From: SZUA-448 sp964602475
Lineage (GTDB): Bacteria; Bacillota; Clostridia; Lachnospirales; Lachnospiraceae
DNA: 64,000 nt
Reading direction: 5' to 3'
Assembly (NCBI GenBank): GCA_964602475.1
Contig: CAZRRN010000007.1
Location: 1-64,000 of the forward strand
Under the pieces are notes generated by a model. The model saw only the letters and a list, made by a program, of their open reading frames with translations. It was not told where the DNA came from and did no database searches. Position 1 is the first letter of the stretch. Each line of letters begins with the position of its first letter. Made by a program: the position numbers and the translations under genes. Positions 17,674-27,547 of this stretch are shown here, piece by piece.

Positions 17674-18993
17674 TTGTTTATTCGCAGCGTGATTACAGAA
17701 ATAAACGGAAGGGAAGTACTTGATTCCAGAGGAAATCCTACGGTGGAAGCGGAAGTAATCTTAAATGACGGCAGCATCGGAACTGCAATCGTTCCGTCCG
17801 GAGCTTCCACAGGAGCTTATGAAGCGCATGAACTCCGGGATTGTGATTTGTCACGGTATCTCGGAAAAGGTGTAGAGAAAGCGGTAGGTCATATCAACAG
17901 AGAGATTGCAAGAGCACTGATCGGTATGAACCCGTTTCAACAGAAAGAAGTAGACCGGCGGCTGATCTGTCTTGATGGAACAGCGGATAAATCAAAGCTT
18001 GGAGCTAATGCGATTCTTGCGGTATCCCTTGCAACAGCAAAGGCAGCTGCAGCGTTCTGCAGACAGCCCTTGTACCGCTATATCGGAGGTGTCAATGCTG
18101 AGATTCTTCCGATTCCGATGATGAATATATTAAATGGCGGAAAGCATGCAGATTCCGGCATGAGTATTCAGGAATTTATGATTGTTCCTGCCGGTGGAAC
18201 AGCATTTCGTGCGGCACTGGAAAAATCGGTAACTGTTTATCATACACTAAAGAAGCTTTTGAAAGCAGAGGGATTATCTACGGCGGTCGGAGATGAAGGA
18301 GGCTTTGCACCTAATTTGAAAACCGATGAACAGGCTCTCGATTTTCTTGTACGTGCGATTTCGGAAGCCGGATTTTTGCCGGGACAAGATTTTACTATTG
18401 CTTTGGATGCTGCAGCAACGGAAATGTACGATGAGGCAGTACAGGCCAAGGGTAATCACGTTGACGGAAAAACAAACGAATCGCAGTACCTGTTCTGGAA
18501 ATCAGGGATACTCCGTACTACGGGGGAAATGATTGATTACTGGGCTGGTCTTTGCAAATGCTATCCGATTAGTTCAATTGAGGACGGACTGGCAGAAGAA
18601 GACTGGAACGGATGGAAACAGTTAAATGAAAGACTTGGAGATAGTGTCCAGCTGGTCGGAGATGACTTGTATGTTACCAATCCGTCGCGAATCCGAACAG
18701 GAATTCTTGAAAGAGCCTCCAATGCAGTACTAATCAAACCGAACCAGATCGGAACGCTGTCAGAAACAATGGAAGCCGTCCGAATGACACAGAGGAACGG
18801 GTGGCATGCGGTACTGTCGCACCGTTCCGGAGAATCGGAGGATACCACAATCGCAGATCTTTCTGTTGCACTGAATACCGGGCAGATTAAAACCGGAGCA
18901 CCCTGTAGAGCGGAACGGACGGCCAAATATAACCGGATTTTGAAAATTGAGGACGAACTGTCTTTTGATTATGGAAAAGAACGAGAAATATAA
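17674..18993 (+). CDS. eno: Enolase
   Basis: Interconverts 2-phosphoglycerate and phosphoenolpyruvate in glycolysis. The family blocks GREVLDSRGNPTVEAEV, SGASTGAYEAHELRD, ALDAAATEMY, SSIEDGLAEEDW, LIKPNQIGTLSET and LSHRSGESEDT contain the Mg2+ ligands and catalytic lysine. The start is uncertain: TTG at 17674 lies ten bases after a strong AAAGGAG, GTG at 17668 is possible, and an in-frame ATG at 17644 has only a weak AAGG. The first conserved residues begin just after 17674. A perfect 15-bp terminator follows. Confidence 0.95.
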   Translation: MFIRSVITEINGREVLDSRGNPTVEAEVILNDGSIGTAIVPSGASTGAYEAHELRDCDLSRYLGKGVEKAVGHINREIARALIGMNPFQQKEVDRRLICLDGTADKSKLGANAILAVSLATAKAAAAFCRQPLYRYIGGVNAEILPIPMMNILNGGKHADSGMSIQEFMIVPAGGTAFRAALEKSVTVYHTLKKLLKAEGLSTAVGDEGGFAPNLKTDEQALDFLVRAISEAGFLPGQDFTIALDAAATEMYDEAVQAKGNHVDGKTNESQYLFWKSGILRTTGEMIDYWAGLCKCYPISSIEDGLAEEDWNGWKQLNERLGDSVQLVGDDLYVTNPSRIRTGILERASNAVLIKPNQIGTLSETMEAVRMTQRNGWHAVLSHRSGESEDTTIADLSVALNTGQIKTGAPCRAERTAKYNRILKIEDELSFDYGKEREI

Positions 18994-18997
18994 CGAA

Positions 18998-19031
18998 AAA
19001 GAAGAACCGGTCAGCCGACCGGTTCTTCTTT
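18998..19031 (+). terminator. Terminator after enolase
   Basis: AAAGAAGAACCGGTC, a 4-base loop, then GACCGGTTCTTCTTT: a perfect 15-bp stem. It lies between convergent units. Confidence 0.9.
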
Positions 19032-19104
19032 GCAAAAAGTCGAAGTAGGGTAAGATAAACAGATAGAACAGATCAGTGTAACAATCTGCATATAGGATCG
19101 TATA

Positions 19105-19308
19105 TCAATCTCCACCGATTTTTACCGGCTGCTGCATCGAACAGCGGTAAAATCTGGTGACATTTCCGCTTTCTAATTTTACTGTATTCTGATTGCACAT
19201 TTCGTTGTTTTTAATATAAGCCTGATGATCATACATCGCGAACTGTTCCCCATAGGTAACATCAAAGGGAAGTATCGGGGTGAAGGATAATTTATCGTTG
19301 TGATCCAT
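19105..19308 (-). CDS. 67-residue protein of unknown function
   Basis: A small protein that I do not recognise. The ATG at 19308 has a perfect AAGGAGG seven bases ahead, so translation is likely; the longer reading frame starting at 19389 has no such site. The product is soluble-looking, with a proline-containing start (SFTPILPFDV), two cysteines (NEMCNQ and RCSM) and no membrane helix. It lies 25 bases after the cyclophilin gene on the same strand and is probably co-transcribed with it. Confidence 0.7.
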   Translation of the reverse strand: MDHNDKLSFTPILPFDVTYGEQFAMYDHQAYIKNNEMCNQNTVKLESGNVTRFYRCSMQQPVKIGGD

Positions 19309-19333
19309 AGGTACCCTCCTTTTGACGTTCGGG

Positions 19334-19870
19334 TTACCGGCGATCTTTTTTTGTCTCGGGTTCCGGATAATCCACGCCGAACGTATCAACTGTTACGATC
19401 TTCATACGCTGTGTCAGAGTAGGGTGATCCGACCAGTCTGTATCGGTACCGGCAATCAAATCAACAACCGGCATTCCCTCAATCACCTTGCCGAAGGCAG
19501 CATAGGAACCGTCCAAATGCGGGGAATCCTTATGCATGATAAAGAACTGGGAGCCCGCCGAATCCGGCATCTGGGCACGTGCCATAGACAGAACGCCTGC
19601 CGTGTGTTTCAGCGGATTATGAAAGCCGTTGATATCGAATTCGCCGCGGATTGCATATCCGGGACCACCGGTTCCTGTTCCGTCCGGGCAGCCGCCCTGT
19701 ATCATAAATCCAGGAATGACTCTGTGAAAAATCAGCCCATTATAAAATCCTTTGTTGATCAGTGAAATAAAATTACGAACGGTATTCGGGGCAAGCTCGG
19801 GATATAACTCTGCTTTCATAATATCCCCGTTTTCCATCTCAATAGTAACGACTGGTTTTTTGTTCTCCAT
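19334..19870 (-). CDS. Cyclophilin-type peptidyl-prolyl isomerase
   Basis: Catalyses cis-trans isomerisation of proline bonds in the cytoplasm. The cyclophilin core is clear: FISLINKGFYNGLIFHRVIPGFMIQGG-type residues from about 34 onward (FHRVI, QGGCP), SMARAQMPDSAGSQFFIMH and the LDGSYAAFGKVIEGM block. The 178-residue length fits a single-domain bacterial form without a signal peptide. AAAGGA stands upstream of the ATG at 19870. It heads a probable two-gene unit with the 67-residue protein. Confidence 0.94.
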   Translation of the reverse strand: MENKKPVVTIEMENGDIMKAELYPELAPNTVRNFISLINKGFYNGLIFHRVIPGFMIQGGCPDGTGTGGPGYAIRGEFDINGFHNPLKHTAGVLSMARAQMPDSAGSQFFIMHKDSPHLDGSYAAFGKVIEGMPVVDLIAGTDTDWSDHPTLTQRMKIVTVDTFGVDYPEPETKKDRR

Positions 19871-19916
19871 GGTTAATTATCCTTTCAGACAGTGTTCTTT
19901 GTATTAATTACTTACA

Positions 19917-19945
19917 ATACTATCACAAAAAACGAAAAATGTCTA
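19917..19945 (-). promoter_or_regulatory. Promoter of the cyclophilin gene
   Basis: Minus strand TAGACA (19940-19945), 17-base spacer, TAGTAT (19917-19922). Confidence 0.5.
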
Positions 19946-20037
19946 TCCTGACTGTGAATCATTAAATTACTTAAAACCTGTCTTATAAATCAGATATCAT
20001 TCATATGCTTAACAGAGTGTGAATTAAAGGGTGACAG

Positions 20038-22571
20038 GTGAAAACAGAGAAGGATTACCACAATATGACAATACCGGAGATATTGTCAGAACTCGAAACG
20101 GCAAAAACAGGACTTGGCGAGGAGGATGCGTCCGCAAGGCTGAAACACGATGGCTGGAATGAAGTACCGCCGGAAGCAAAAACAGGGCTGGTCCGCCGCT
20201 TTCTTCTGCAGTTTAAGGACTTTATGATTATTATACTTCTGGCTGCTGCAATTCTTTCTTTTATGGTATCCATGTGGGAGGGTGAGAACAGTTATACGGA
20301 CAGTGTGATGATTCTTCTGATCGTGGTACTGAATGCGGTGCTCGGAGTGATACAGGAAGCGAAAGCCGAGCGCTCGCTGGAGGCGTTACAGAAACTTGCT
20401 GCTCCAAATGCGATTGTTTTACGTTCGGGAAAAAGAAAACAGATTCCGGCAAGAGAACTGGTACGCGGTGATATCGTATTTCTTCAGACAGGAAATTATG
20501 TGCCGGCCGATGTGCGGCTGTTAGAGGCCGAGGAGCTTAGAATAGACGAATCGGCGCTGACCGGAGAATCAGCTCCTGTACGAAAAAATGTCGAACATCG
20601 TCCAGAACCGGGGAGCCTTGCAGGCGATCGTAAAAATATGGCATATGCAATGACTGCAGTAACGAAAGGACGAGGAGTCGGTGTAGTAACCGCAACCGGT
20701 CTTCAAACCGAAGCAGGAAGAATCGCTGGCTTAATACGTGAGAACCGCGAGAAAATGACGCCACTTCAACTTAGGCTTGAAAAAATCGGTACTTTTCTCG
20801 GAATTATGTCAGTCGTAATATGTATTGTCATATTTTTAATCGGTGTATGGCAGAAACGACCGTTATTTCAAATGTTTATGACTGCAGTCAGCCTTGCTGT
20901 TGCGGCAATTCCGGAAGGGCTTCCTGCCATTGTGACGATTATGCTGTCTCTTGGGGTACAGCGTATGGCAAAAAAACGTGCAGTAATAAGGAAACTGGCT
21001 GCGGTTGAAACACTTGGCAGCGCAACGGTAATCTGTTCTGATAAAACAGGAACGCTGACGAAGAACCGGCTGACTGTTACGGAGTATGCACTCCCGGAAG
21101 GAGTGATACACGAAGGAATCAATCGTGGAAGAAAAGAGAACGGAATTCATTTTATGCTGGAACAGGCAGTTCTATGCAGCAATGCGGAAGAGGAGCCAGG
21201 CGGCAGACAGTTTGGAGAACCACTGGAGCTGGCATTATTACGTGCAGCACGACTGCACGGGATATCGACGGAACAGGTGCGAGGGCGTTATGAGAGAATC
21301 GGTGAAATCCCGTTCGACTCAACACGAAAACGAATGACCACAGTACATAAATGTCCGGATGGCAGCCGACGGATCATTATAAAAGGAGCCTTTGATTATC
21401 TGCTTCCGATGTGTACTGCATATCGTGACGGCCGGGAATATCCTCTGGATTATATGATGCGAAGTCAGCTAAACAGACTGCATACACAAATGGCTGGTGC
21501 TGCGCTTCGTATTACGGCAGTGATCTATAAAGAAATCCGAGCAGAAGGTACTTTACAAGAAGGCAGTATTGGAGAACAGAATTTTATCTTCCTGGGGCTG
21601 CTTGGTATGCAGGATCCGCCAAGAGAAGAAGCAATCCACGCAGTGGAAATCTGTAAGGCTGCGGGAAGGTTCTGACCGGAACAATGCTGCAGAAAATGTC
21701 AGATGAAGAGCTGACAGAAGAAGTCAAAAAATGCCGTGTATTCGCACGCGTTTCTCCGGAACATAAAGTTAGGATTGTGAGAGCGTTCCAGAGTAACGGT
21801 GAAGTAGTTGCGATGACGGGCGACGGAATTAATGACGCACCGGCACTGAAAGCTGCCAATATCGGCTGCGCAATGGGGAAAGCAGGAACCGATGTGGCAA
21901 AAAATTCGGCAGACATGATTCTTACGGATGATAATTTTGCAACAATCGTAGAAGCTGTCCGCGAGGGACGCAGTATTTATGATAATATTATCAAATCAAT
22001 TCATTTTCTGCTTTCCAGTAATATTGGTGAAATACTTACAATCCTTGTGGCAATTATCTGCAGGCTTCCGGCACCTCTTGCAGCAGTTCAGCTTCTTTGG
22101 GTGAATCTGGTAACGGATTCACTTCCGGCAATCGCTCTCGGAGTAGAACCTCCGGAAAAGGATATCATGAAGCGGTCTCCGGTACCGTTGAAAAAAGGAA
22201 TATTTTCTGACGGAATGGGAACCACAATCCTGCTTGAAGGATGTATGATTGGAATACTTGCATTAATTGCGTATGCGCTTGGCGGGCAGACCATGACCTT
22301 TGCTGTACTTAGCCTGACTCAGTTGGTTCATGCGTACAATGTACGAAGCAGCCGGTCGGTATTTCGTGAAGGACTGTTGAAAAACCATAAAATGAACCTG
22401 GCATTTATCATCGGTCTGGTCCTCCAGATTATTGTTATCACGGTACCGTCACTTGCGGATATTTTTCATACGGTACCGATGACTTTACGGCAATGGAGCA
22501 TAACGGGAATCCTTTCGCTCATGCCATTACTTGTTGTAGAACTGCAGAAGAGAATTCTAAACCGCAGCTGA
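20038..22571 (+). pseudogene. Calcium-type P-type ATPase, disrupted by an internal deletion
   Basis: A cation-transporting P-type ATPase of the SERCA/LMCA1 group. The first part (20038-21675, GTG start behind AAAGGG) has the actuator TGES motif, the PEGLP pump-site helix and the phosphorylation motif DKTGTLT. It ends abruptly after EICKAAG. The second part (21684-22571, open from 21663) resumes with VLTGTM and has TGDGINDAP and the C-terminal membrane helices with WVNLVTDSLPAIALG. Between them about 30 residues normally containing the MITGD motif are absent, and the frame changes by a loss of 3n+1 bases. Both halves are otherwise intact, so the lesion is recent or an assembly error. As read, the pump cannot work. 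Confidence 0.88.
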
Positions 22572-22685
22572 TACCTATGAGACTCGATATCGTTTGCTTT
22601 TATATGATAAGGTTTCGCTTGATTATTTCTCCAAAACTGTTATAGTGTATTTGTTTAGGGTATGATTAGAATTTGATTAATCATA

Positions 22686-22713
22686 TTGACTTATCGTGTT
22701 CTCCGGGTAAAAT
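22686..22713 (+). promoter_or_regulatory. Promoter of the PspC-domain gene
   Basis: TTGACT (22686-22691), 16-base spacer, TAAAAT (22708-22713), about 74 bases before the start. Confidence 0.55.
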
Positions 22714-22786
22714 GAAACCATGAACATTAACCGGTGCTGTGCCTGTTAACTAGAAGACGGCAGGGAGCCGTACAAGGAGGACCGTT

Positions 22787-22963
22787 ATGGATAAAAAACT
22801 GACAAAATCAAGCACCGATCGTAAAATCTGCGGAGTTTGCGGTGGAATTGCCGAATATCTGAACATGGATCCGACGATTGTAAGACTGCTTTTTGTATTA
22901 CTGGCATTTACTTCAGTCGGAATCGTTGCGTATCTTGCGATGGCGATTGTAATGCCCGACTGA
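22787..22963 (+). CDS. PspC domain mini-protein
   Basis: A 58-residue membrane protein made of little more than a PspC domain. It opens MDKKLTKSSTDRKICGVCGG, continues IAEYLNMDPTIVRLLFVLL and ends in one hydrophobic helix (about residues 34-56). AAGGAGG stands six bases before the ATG. PspC proteins sense or respond to envelope stress in enteric bacteria, but stand-alone forms in Firmicutes are not well understood. No pspA or pspB is nearby. A terminator-like hairpin follows at 23020. Confidence 0.88.
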   Translation: MDKKLTKSSTDRKICGVCGGIAEYLNMDPTIVRLLFVLLAFTSVGIVAYLAMAIVMPD

Positions 22964-23019
22964 TTCCGGACAGGAAAATTGTCAGTAGGGTATAGATGCA
23001 GGGCGGAAGGAAGCATAAC

Positions 23020-23065
23020 GGTGCCGAGACATCTTTCTTAGGGGAGGTGTTCCGGCACTGTTTTT
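23020..23065 (+). terminator. Hairpin with T-run between pspC and metH
   Basis: GTGCCGAGACATC and GGTGTTCCGGCAC pair over 13 positions with one mismatch and two G-T pairs, followed by TGTTTTT. It could end the PspC transcript or act as an attenuator for methionine synthase. No S-box or B12 riboswitch sequence is apparent. Confidence 0.6.
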
Positions 23066-23110
23066 CGGTGTTAATAAATAGTCGAAAGCCGACAGAATGA
23101 GAGGGCACGA

Positions 23111-25543
23111 ATGACATTTCGCGAAAGACTCAAAGCAGGAATTATTTTTCTGGACGGAGGCATGGGAACCGGACTTCAGGCGAAGGGAATGGGACTCGGA
23201 GAACTGCCGGAGTTATGGAACCTGACAAAACCGGAAATCATAACGGAAATTCACAGACAGTTTGCAAAGGCAGGAGCCGAGGTGCTTTATACCAACACCT
23301 TTGGCGCTAACCGTTATAAGCTGCAGCGAACCGGACATACAGTGGAAGAAGTCGTGAAAGCCGCAGTCAAAAATGCGAAAAAGGCCGCTGAAGAAGCAGG
23401 AGGTCAGGAACGGTACATTGCTCTGGATCTCAGTTCAGTCGGAAAACTGATGGAACCGGCAGGATCGTTTACATTTGAAGAGGCTTATGAAGCGTTTCGT
23501 GAGCAGATTCTGGCAGGTAAGGATGCGGACTGCATCGTAATTGAGACCATGACTGATCTTCTCGAAATTAAAGCGGCAGTGCTGGCAGCCAAGGAAAATA
23601 GTACTCTTCCGGTTATTGCTACCATGAGCTTTGAAGCAAACGGAAGAACCTTTACCGGATGTACCCCTGAAGCCGCAGCGCTGACCCTGACGGGACTCGG
23701 AGTGGATGCGCTGGGAGCAAACTGTTCGGTTGGACCGGAGGAAATGGCAGATATTATGGAGCGGATGGCTGCTCATACAGATCTTCCGCTGGTGATTAAG
23801 CCAAATGCCGGCTTACCGGATCCGGAGACAGGAACATTTCCGCTGTCTCCGGAGCAGTTTGCCGGTTATATGTCAGCCTTTGTTAAGATTGGGATACGAT
23901 TGTACGGAGGATGCTGCGGAACACTGCCGGAACATATCTCTGCAATGAGAAAAACCATTGAAGAGGAAGCAAAGAAGACAAAAGAAATCTACCGGAGGAA
24001 TGTCTCACGGTGTCCGGTGCTCTGCTCAGCAAGCAGAATCGTTACACTGTCTGAACCAAGGATTATCGGAGAACGGATCAATCCGACCGGGAAAAAGCTG
24101 ATGAAGGAAGCACTCCGTAACAACAATATGGATTATCTGCTTGCAGAAGCCGAAGAACAGACGAAGGCCGGAGCAGAAATTCTTGATGTCAATGTAGGTC
24201 TTCCCGGCATCGATGAGAAGGCGATGATGGTGCGTGCCGTGATAGAACTGCAAAGCGTGACGGATGCACCGCTTCAGATTGATTCGACGGATCCCGGTGT
24301 GCTTGAAGCAGCACTTCGTGTTTATCGTGGAAAACCGATTGTTAATTCAGTAAACGGAGAACAAGAGGTTCTGGACAGAATTCTCCCGATTGTCAAAAAA
24401 TACGGTGCTGCGGTGGTCGGACTGACGCTTGACAGCCGAGGAATTCCAAAGACAGCCGCGGAGCGTGTTAAGATAGCGGAACACATTGTTCGGGAAGCAA
24501 AACGACAGGGAATTCCGAGAACCGATGTCTTTATCGATTGTCTTACACTGACCGTATCTGCGGAGCAGGAGGGAGCAACAGAAACGCTGCGTGCTGTTAC
24601 GGCTGTTAAGGAACAGCTTCAGGTAAAGACAGTACTCGGGGTATCCAATATTTCCTTTGGACTGCCAAACAGGGAGCTGATTAATCGAACATTTTTAACG
24701 ATGGCTTTGGAACACGGACTTGATCTTCCAATCATAAATCCGAAGTCTGAAGCAATGACAGGTGCGGTTCGTGCTTATAAATTACTGTATAACATTGACA
24801 AGGGTGCGGTACAGTTCGTAGAAAGCTATGCAGAACAGGAGCTTAAGAATAAGGGAGTTACCATACAGGAGTCTTCCGGCAGGGTTTCGGCGGAAGATGC
24901 CGGACCACAGACAAGGGATATTCTGAAAAGTGCAGTCCTCCGGGGACTTGGAAATGATGCAGCACAGGCAACGGAAGAGCTTTTAAAAACCGGTGATTCC
25001 ATGGAAATCGTAGATACGGTGCTGATTCCGGCACTGGATGAGGTCGGAGCGAAGTTTGAAAGCGGAGCGTTGTTTCTTCCTCAGCTGATGCGTGCAGCAG
25101 CGGCTTCCCAAGCCTGTTTTGAAGTGATCCGCAGGCACCTGCTTGCAAGCGGACGAACAGAAGAGAACAAAGGAACCATTGTACTTGCGACTGTAAAAGG
25201 AGACATTCATGATATCGGAAAAAACATTGTGAAGGTTTTGCTTGAGAATTACGGGTTTCAGGTTGAGGATCTCGGAAAAGATGTTGCGCCTGAGCTTGTC
25301 GTGGAAGCTGTAAAAAAAAGCGGAGCAAGACTGGCGGGTCTTTCTGCGCTGATGACTACGACGGTAGTTTCTATGGAGGAAACGATAAGACAGCTGAGGG
25401 CGGAGGTTCCGGACTGTAAAATCATGGTTGGTGGAGCAGTCCTGACCTATGAACATGCGATGAAGATCGGTGCAGATTACTACTGTAAAGATGCAAAGGA
25501 ATCTGCAGACCGTGCAAGAGAAGTCTATAAACAGAAGCTCTGA
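23111..25543 (+). CDS. metH: Cobalamin-dependent methionine synthase, short form
   Basis: Transfers a methyl group from methyltetrahydrofolate through B12 to homocysteine. The 810 residues have three modules: homocysteine-binding (about 1-290, zinc cysteines in GANCSVGP and GGCCGTLP), pterin-binding (about 315-575, RINPTGKK, INPKSEAMTGA), and B12 cap plus binding domain (about 600-810, with KGDIHDIGKNIV as the lower-ligand motif). The S-adenosylmethionine-dependent reactivation domain of E. coli MetH is missing, which is usual in Clostridia, so a separate activator is needed. AGAGGG precedes the ATG. metF is not in the window. Confidence 0.94.
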   Translation: MTFRERLKAGIIFLDGGMGTGLQAKGMGLGELPELWNLTKPEIITEIHRQFAKAGAEVLYTNTFGANRYKLQRTGHTVEEVVKAAVKNAKKAAEEAGGQERYIALDLSSVGKLMEPAGSFTFEEAYEAFREQILAGKDADCIVIETMTDLLEIKAAVLAAKENSTLPVIATMSFEANGRTFTGCTPEAAALTLTGLGVDALGANCSVGPEEMADIMERMAAHTDLPLVIKPNAGLPDPETGTFPLSPEQFAGYMSAFVKIGIRLYGGCCGTLPEHISAMRKTIEEEAKKTKEIYRRNVSRCPVLCSASRIVTLSEPRIIGERINPTGKKLMKEALRNNNMDYLLAEAEEQTKAGAEILDVNVGLPGIDEKAMMVRAVIELQSVTDAPLQIDSTDPGVLEAALRVYRGKPIVNSVNGEQEVLDRILPIVKKYGAAVVGLTLDSRGIPKTAAERVKIAEHIVREAKRQGIPRTDVFIDCLTLTVSAEQEGATETLRAVTAVKEQLQVKTVLGVSNISFGLPNRELINRTFLTMALEHGLDLPIINPKSEAMTGAVRAYKLLYNIDKGAVQFVESYAEQELKNKGVTIQESSGRVSAEDAGPQTRDILKSAVLRGLGNDAAQATEELLKTGDSMEIVDTVLIPALDEVGAKFESGALFLPQLMRAAAASQACFEVIRRHLLASGRTEENKGTIVLATVKGDIHDIGKNIVKVLLENYGFQVEDLGKDVAPELVVEAVKKSGARLAGLSALMTTTVVSMEETIRQLRAEVPDCKIMVGGAVLTYEHAMKIGADYYCKDAKESADRAREVYKQKL

Positions 25544-25619
25544 GGGAAAGAACAGGTATTTTTCCTTTACAACAAACAACAGTTGTGATAGAGTAGAAAT
25601 GTTAAATCCTGAATTTACA

Positions 25620-25647
25620 TTGCGCTTATCCGGCGGATTAGTATAAA
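25620..25647 (+). promoter_or_regulatory. Candidate promoter of argS
   Basis: TTGCGC (25620-25625), 16-base spacer, TATAAA (25642-25647). The leader that follows could form three small hairpins: ACAGAT/ATCTGT (25661-25678), GGAC/GTCC (25697-25714) and GTGTG/CACAC (25726-25741). There is no T-box sequence. Confidence 0.4.
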
Positions 25648-25753
25648 TTAAGGATAACGGACAGATAAGAACATCTGTGGATTAATATGTATAGGTGGAC
25701 AAAAATGCGTGTCCTAAAATGATTCGTGTGTCGCAGCACACAGGCAGGTAGAT

Positions 25754-27529
25754 ATGAAAAAAATAACAGAGCTTCTTTCCTCTGAAATTAAAACAGTGTT
25801 TGAACGGTGCGGGTATGATCTGAAATTCGGTACAGTTACGATTTCCAACCGCCCGGATCTGTGTCAGTACCAATGTAACGGAGCTATGGGAGCAGCAAAA
25901 CAATACAAAAAAGCACCCATCGTGATTGCAGGTGAGATAGCGGAACAGCTGAAGAATTGTACCATGCTCACCGAAGTTAATGCGGTTATGCCTGGATTTA
26001 TCAATATGAATCTGAATCCGGAGTTTCTGGCAGATTATTTAAAAAGGATGTCGGAGGACGAGCGTCTTGGCTCTGATCCGGCAACACAGCAGAAAACCAT
26101 TGTAATTGATTATGGCGGAGCAAATGTTGCAAAACCGCTTCATGTCGGACATATGCGTCCGGCTATTATTGGAGAGAGCATTAAAAGAATGTATTGTTTT
26201 ATGGGACATAAGGTGATTGGAGATGCGCATCTTGGGGACTGGGGTCTTCAGATGGGTCTGATTATTGAATATATAAAGGAAAAACAGCCGGAGCTTCCGT
26301 ATTTTGATGAAAGCTTTACCGGAGAGTATCCGAAGGAAGCACCGTTTACTGCAGCAGAGCTGGAAGTGATTTATCCGGCAGCCAGTAAGCATTCAAAAGA
26401 GGACGAGGTATTCCTAAAGAAGGCTCAGGATGCTGTATTTAAGCTTCAGAGCGGAAACCGTGGGTACTATGCCCTCTGGCAGCAGATCATTAATGTATCG
26501 ATACCGGATATCAAACGGATCTATGATGAACTCAATGTACATTTTGAAGTCTGGGGGAAGGAAAGCGATGTAAGACCAAATATTCCGGAGCTTGTGGACT
26601 ATCTGAAGCAGGGCGGCTATGCGCACATCAGTGAAGGCGCACTGGTAGTCGATGTTAAAGAAGAAACTGATACGAAGGAAATGCCTCCGTGCATGATCTT
26701 AAAATCAAACGGAGCAACAATATACGATTCTACAGATCTTGCAACCATTGCAGAACGTGTAAAGCTTTATCATCCGGATCATATCGTATATGTTGTGGAT
26801 AAGCGTCAGGGTTTGTATTTTGAACGTATTTTCCGTTGTGCAAGAAAAACAAAGCTTGTGGATGAAGAAATGGAATTTACGTTTATCGGGAACGGTACCA
26901 TGAACGGAAGTGACGGAAAACCCTTTAAGACAAGAGAAGGCGGCGTGATGCGGCTGGAGTTTCTGATCGACAGTGTAGACGAGGAAGTCTATAAGAAAAT
27001 CATGTCAAACCGTGAGATGGAAGAAAGGGAAGCACGTGATGTGGCAAAAAAGGTTGGACTGGCGGCGCTGAAATATGGTGATCTTTCCAATCAGGCAACA
27101 AAAGATTATATCTTTGATGTTGAACGATTTACGGCATTTGAAGGAAACACGGGTCCATATATCCTTTATACCATGGTTCGGATTAAATCAATTCTGGCGA
27201 AATACAAGGAGCTTGGGGAAACAATACCTGAGACAATTCCGAAAAGCAGCAGGCTCGACCGCAGCTCTTCCGAGAGAAATCTGATGCTTACTGCTGCCCG
27301 GTTCAACGACATGATTGAGCATGCGTCGGAAGAAATGGCACCGCATAAGGTTTGTCAGTACATCTATGAACTTGCCGATGAGTTTAATACTTTTTATCAT
27401 GAAAACAAAATTATTGCAGAAAGCGATAAAGAAAAGCAGAAGGAGTGGATTGCTTTCATTGTGCTTGTTCTGCGGATTCTGGACACCTGTATTGGTTTGA
27501 TTGGAATCGAAGCACCGGACAAGATGTAA
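25754..27529 (+). CDS. argS: Arginyl-tRNA synthetase
   Basis: A class I synthetase that charges tRNA-Arg. The HIGH motif reads HVGH within AKPLHVGHMRP (about residue 131), preceded by an N-terminal additional domain. The KMSKS position appears as the diverged GKPFKTREGG, as is usual for ArgRS, which lacks a canonical KMSKS. The C-terminal anticodon-binding DALR domain runs from about 470. The 591-residue length is normal. It precedes the AAA ATPase gene by only 18 bases, so the two may be co-transcribed. Confidence 0.95.
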   Translation: MKKITELLSSEIKTVFERCGYDLKFGTVTISNRPDLCQYQCNGAMGAAKQYKKAPIVIAGEIAEQLKNCTMLTEVNAVMPGFINMNLNPEFLADYLKRMSEDERLGSDPATQQKTIVIDYGGANVAKPLHVGHMRPAIIGESIKRMYCFMGHKVIGDAHLGDWGLQMGLIIEYIKEKQPELPYFDESFTGEYPKEAPFTAAELEVIYPAASKHSKEDEVFLKKAQDAVFKLQSGNRGYYALWQQIINVSIPDIKRIYDELNVHFEVWGKESDVRPNIPELVDYLKQGGYAHISEGALVVDVKEETDTKEMPPCMILKSNGATIYDSTDLATIAERVKLYHPDHIVYVVDKRQGLYFERIFRCARKTKLVDEEMEFTFIGNGTMNGSDGKPFKTREGGVMRLEFLIDSVDEEVYKKIMSNREMEEREARDVAKKVGLAALKYGDLSNQATKDYIFDVERFTAFEGNTGPYILYTMVRIKSILAKYKELGETIPETIPKSSRLDRSSSERNLMLTAARFNDMIEHASEEMAPHKVCQYIYELADEFNTFYHENKIIAESDKEKQKEWIAFIVLVLRILDTCIGLIGIEAPDKM

Positions 27530-27547
27530 CAGGAGGAGGTAAAATCC

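Noticed and set aside
22964..23110. SAM or cobalamin riboswitch before metH
   Set aside because: The gap is short and lacks the B12 box and S-box core sequences; only a terminator-like hairpin is seen.
25544..25753. T-box riboswitch before argS
   Set aside because: The conserved T-box sequence AGGGTGG-ACCGCG is not present anywhere in this gap.
26900..26980. Loss of the KMSKS motif in arginyl-tRNA synthetase as a defect
   Set aside because: Most arginyl-tRNA synthetases lack a canonical KMSKS, so this is normal for the family.
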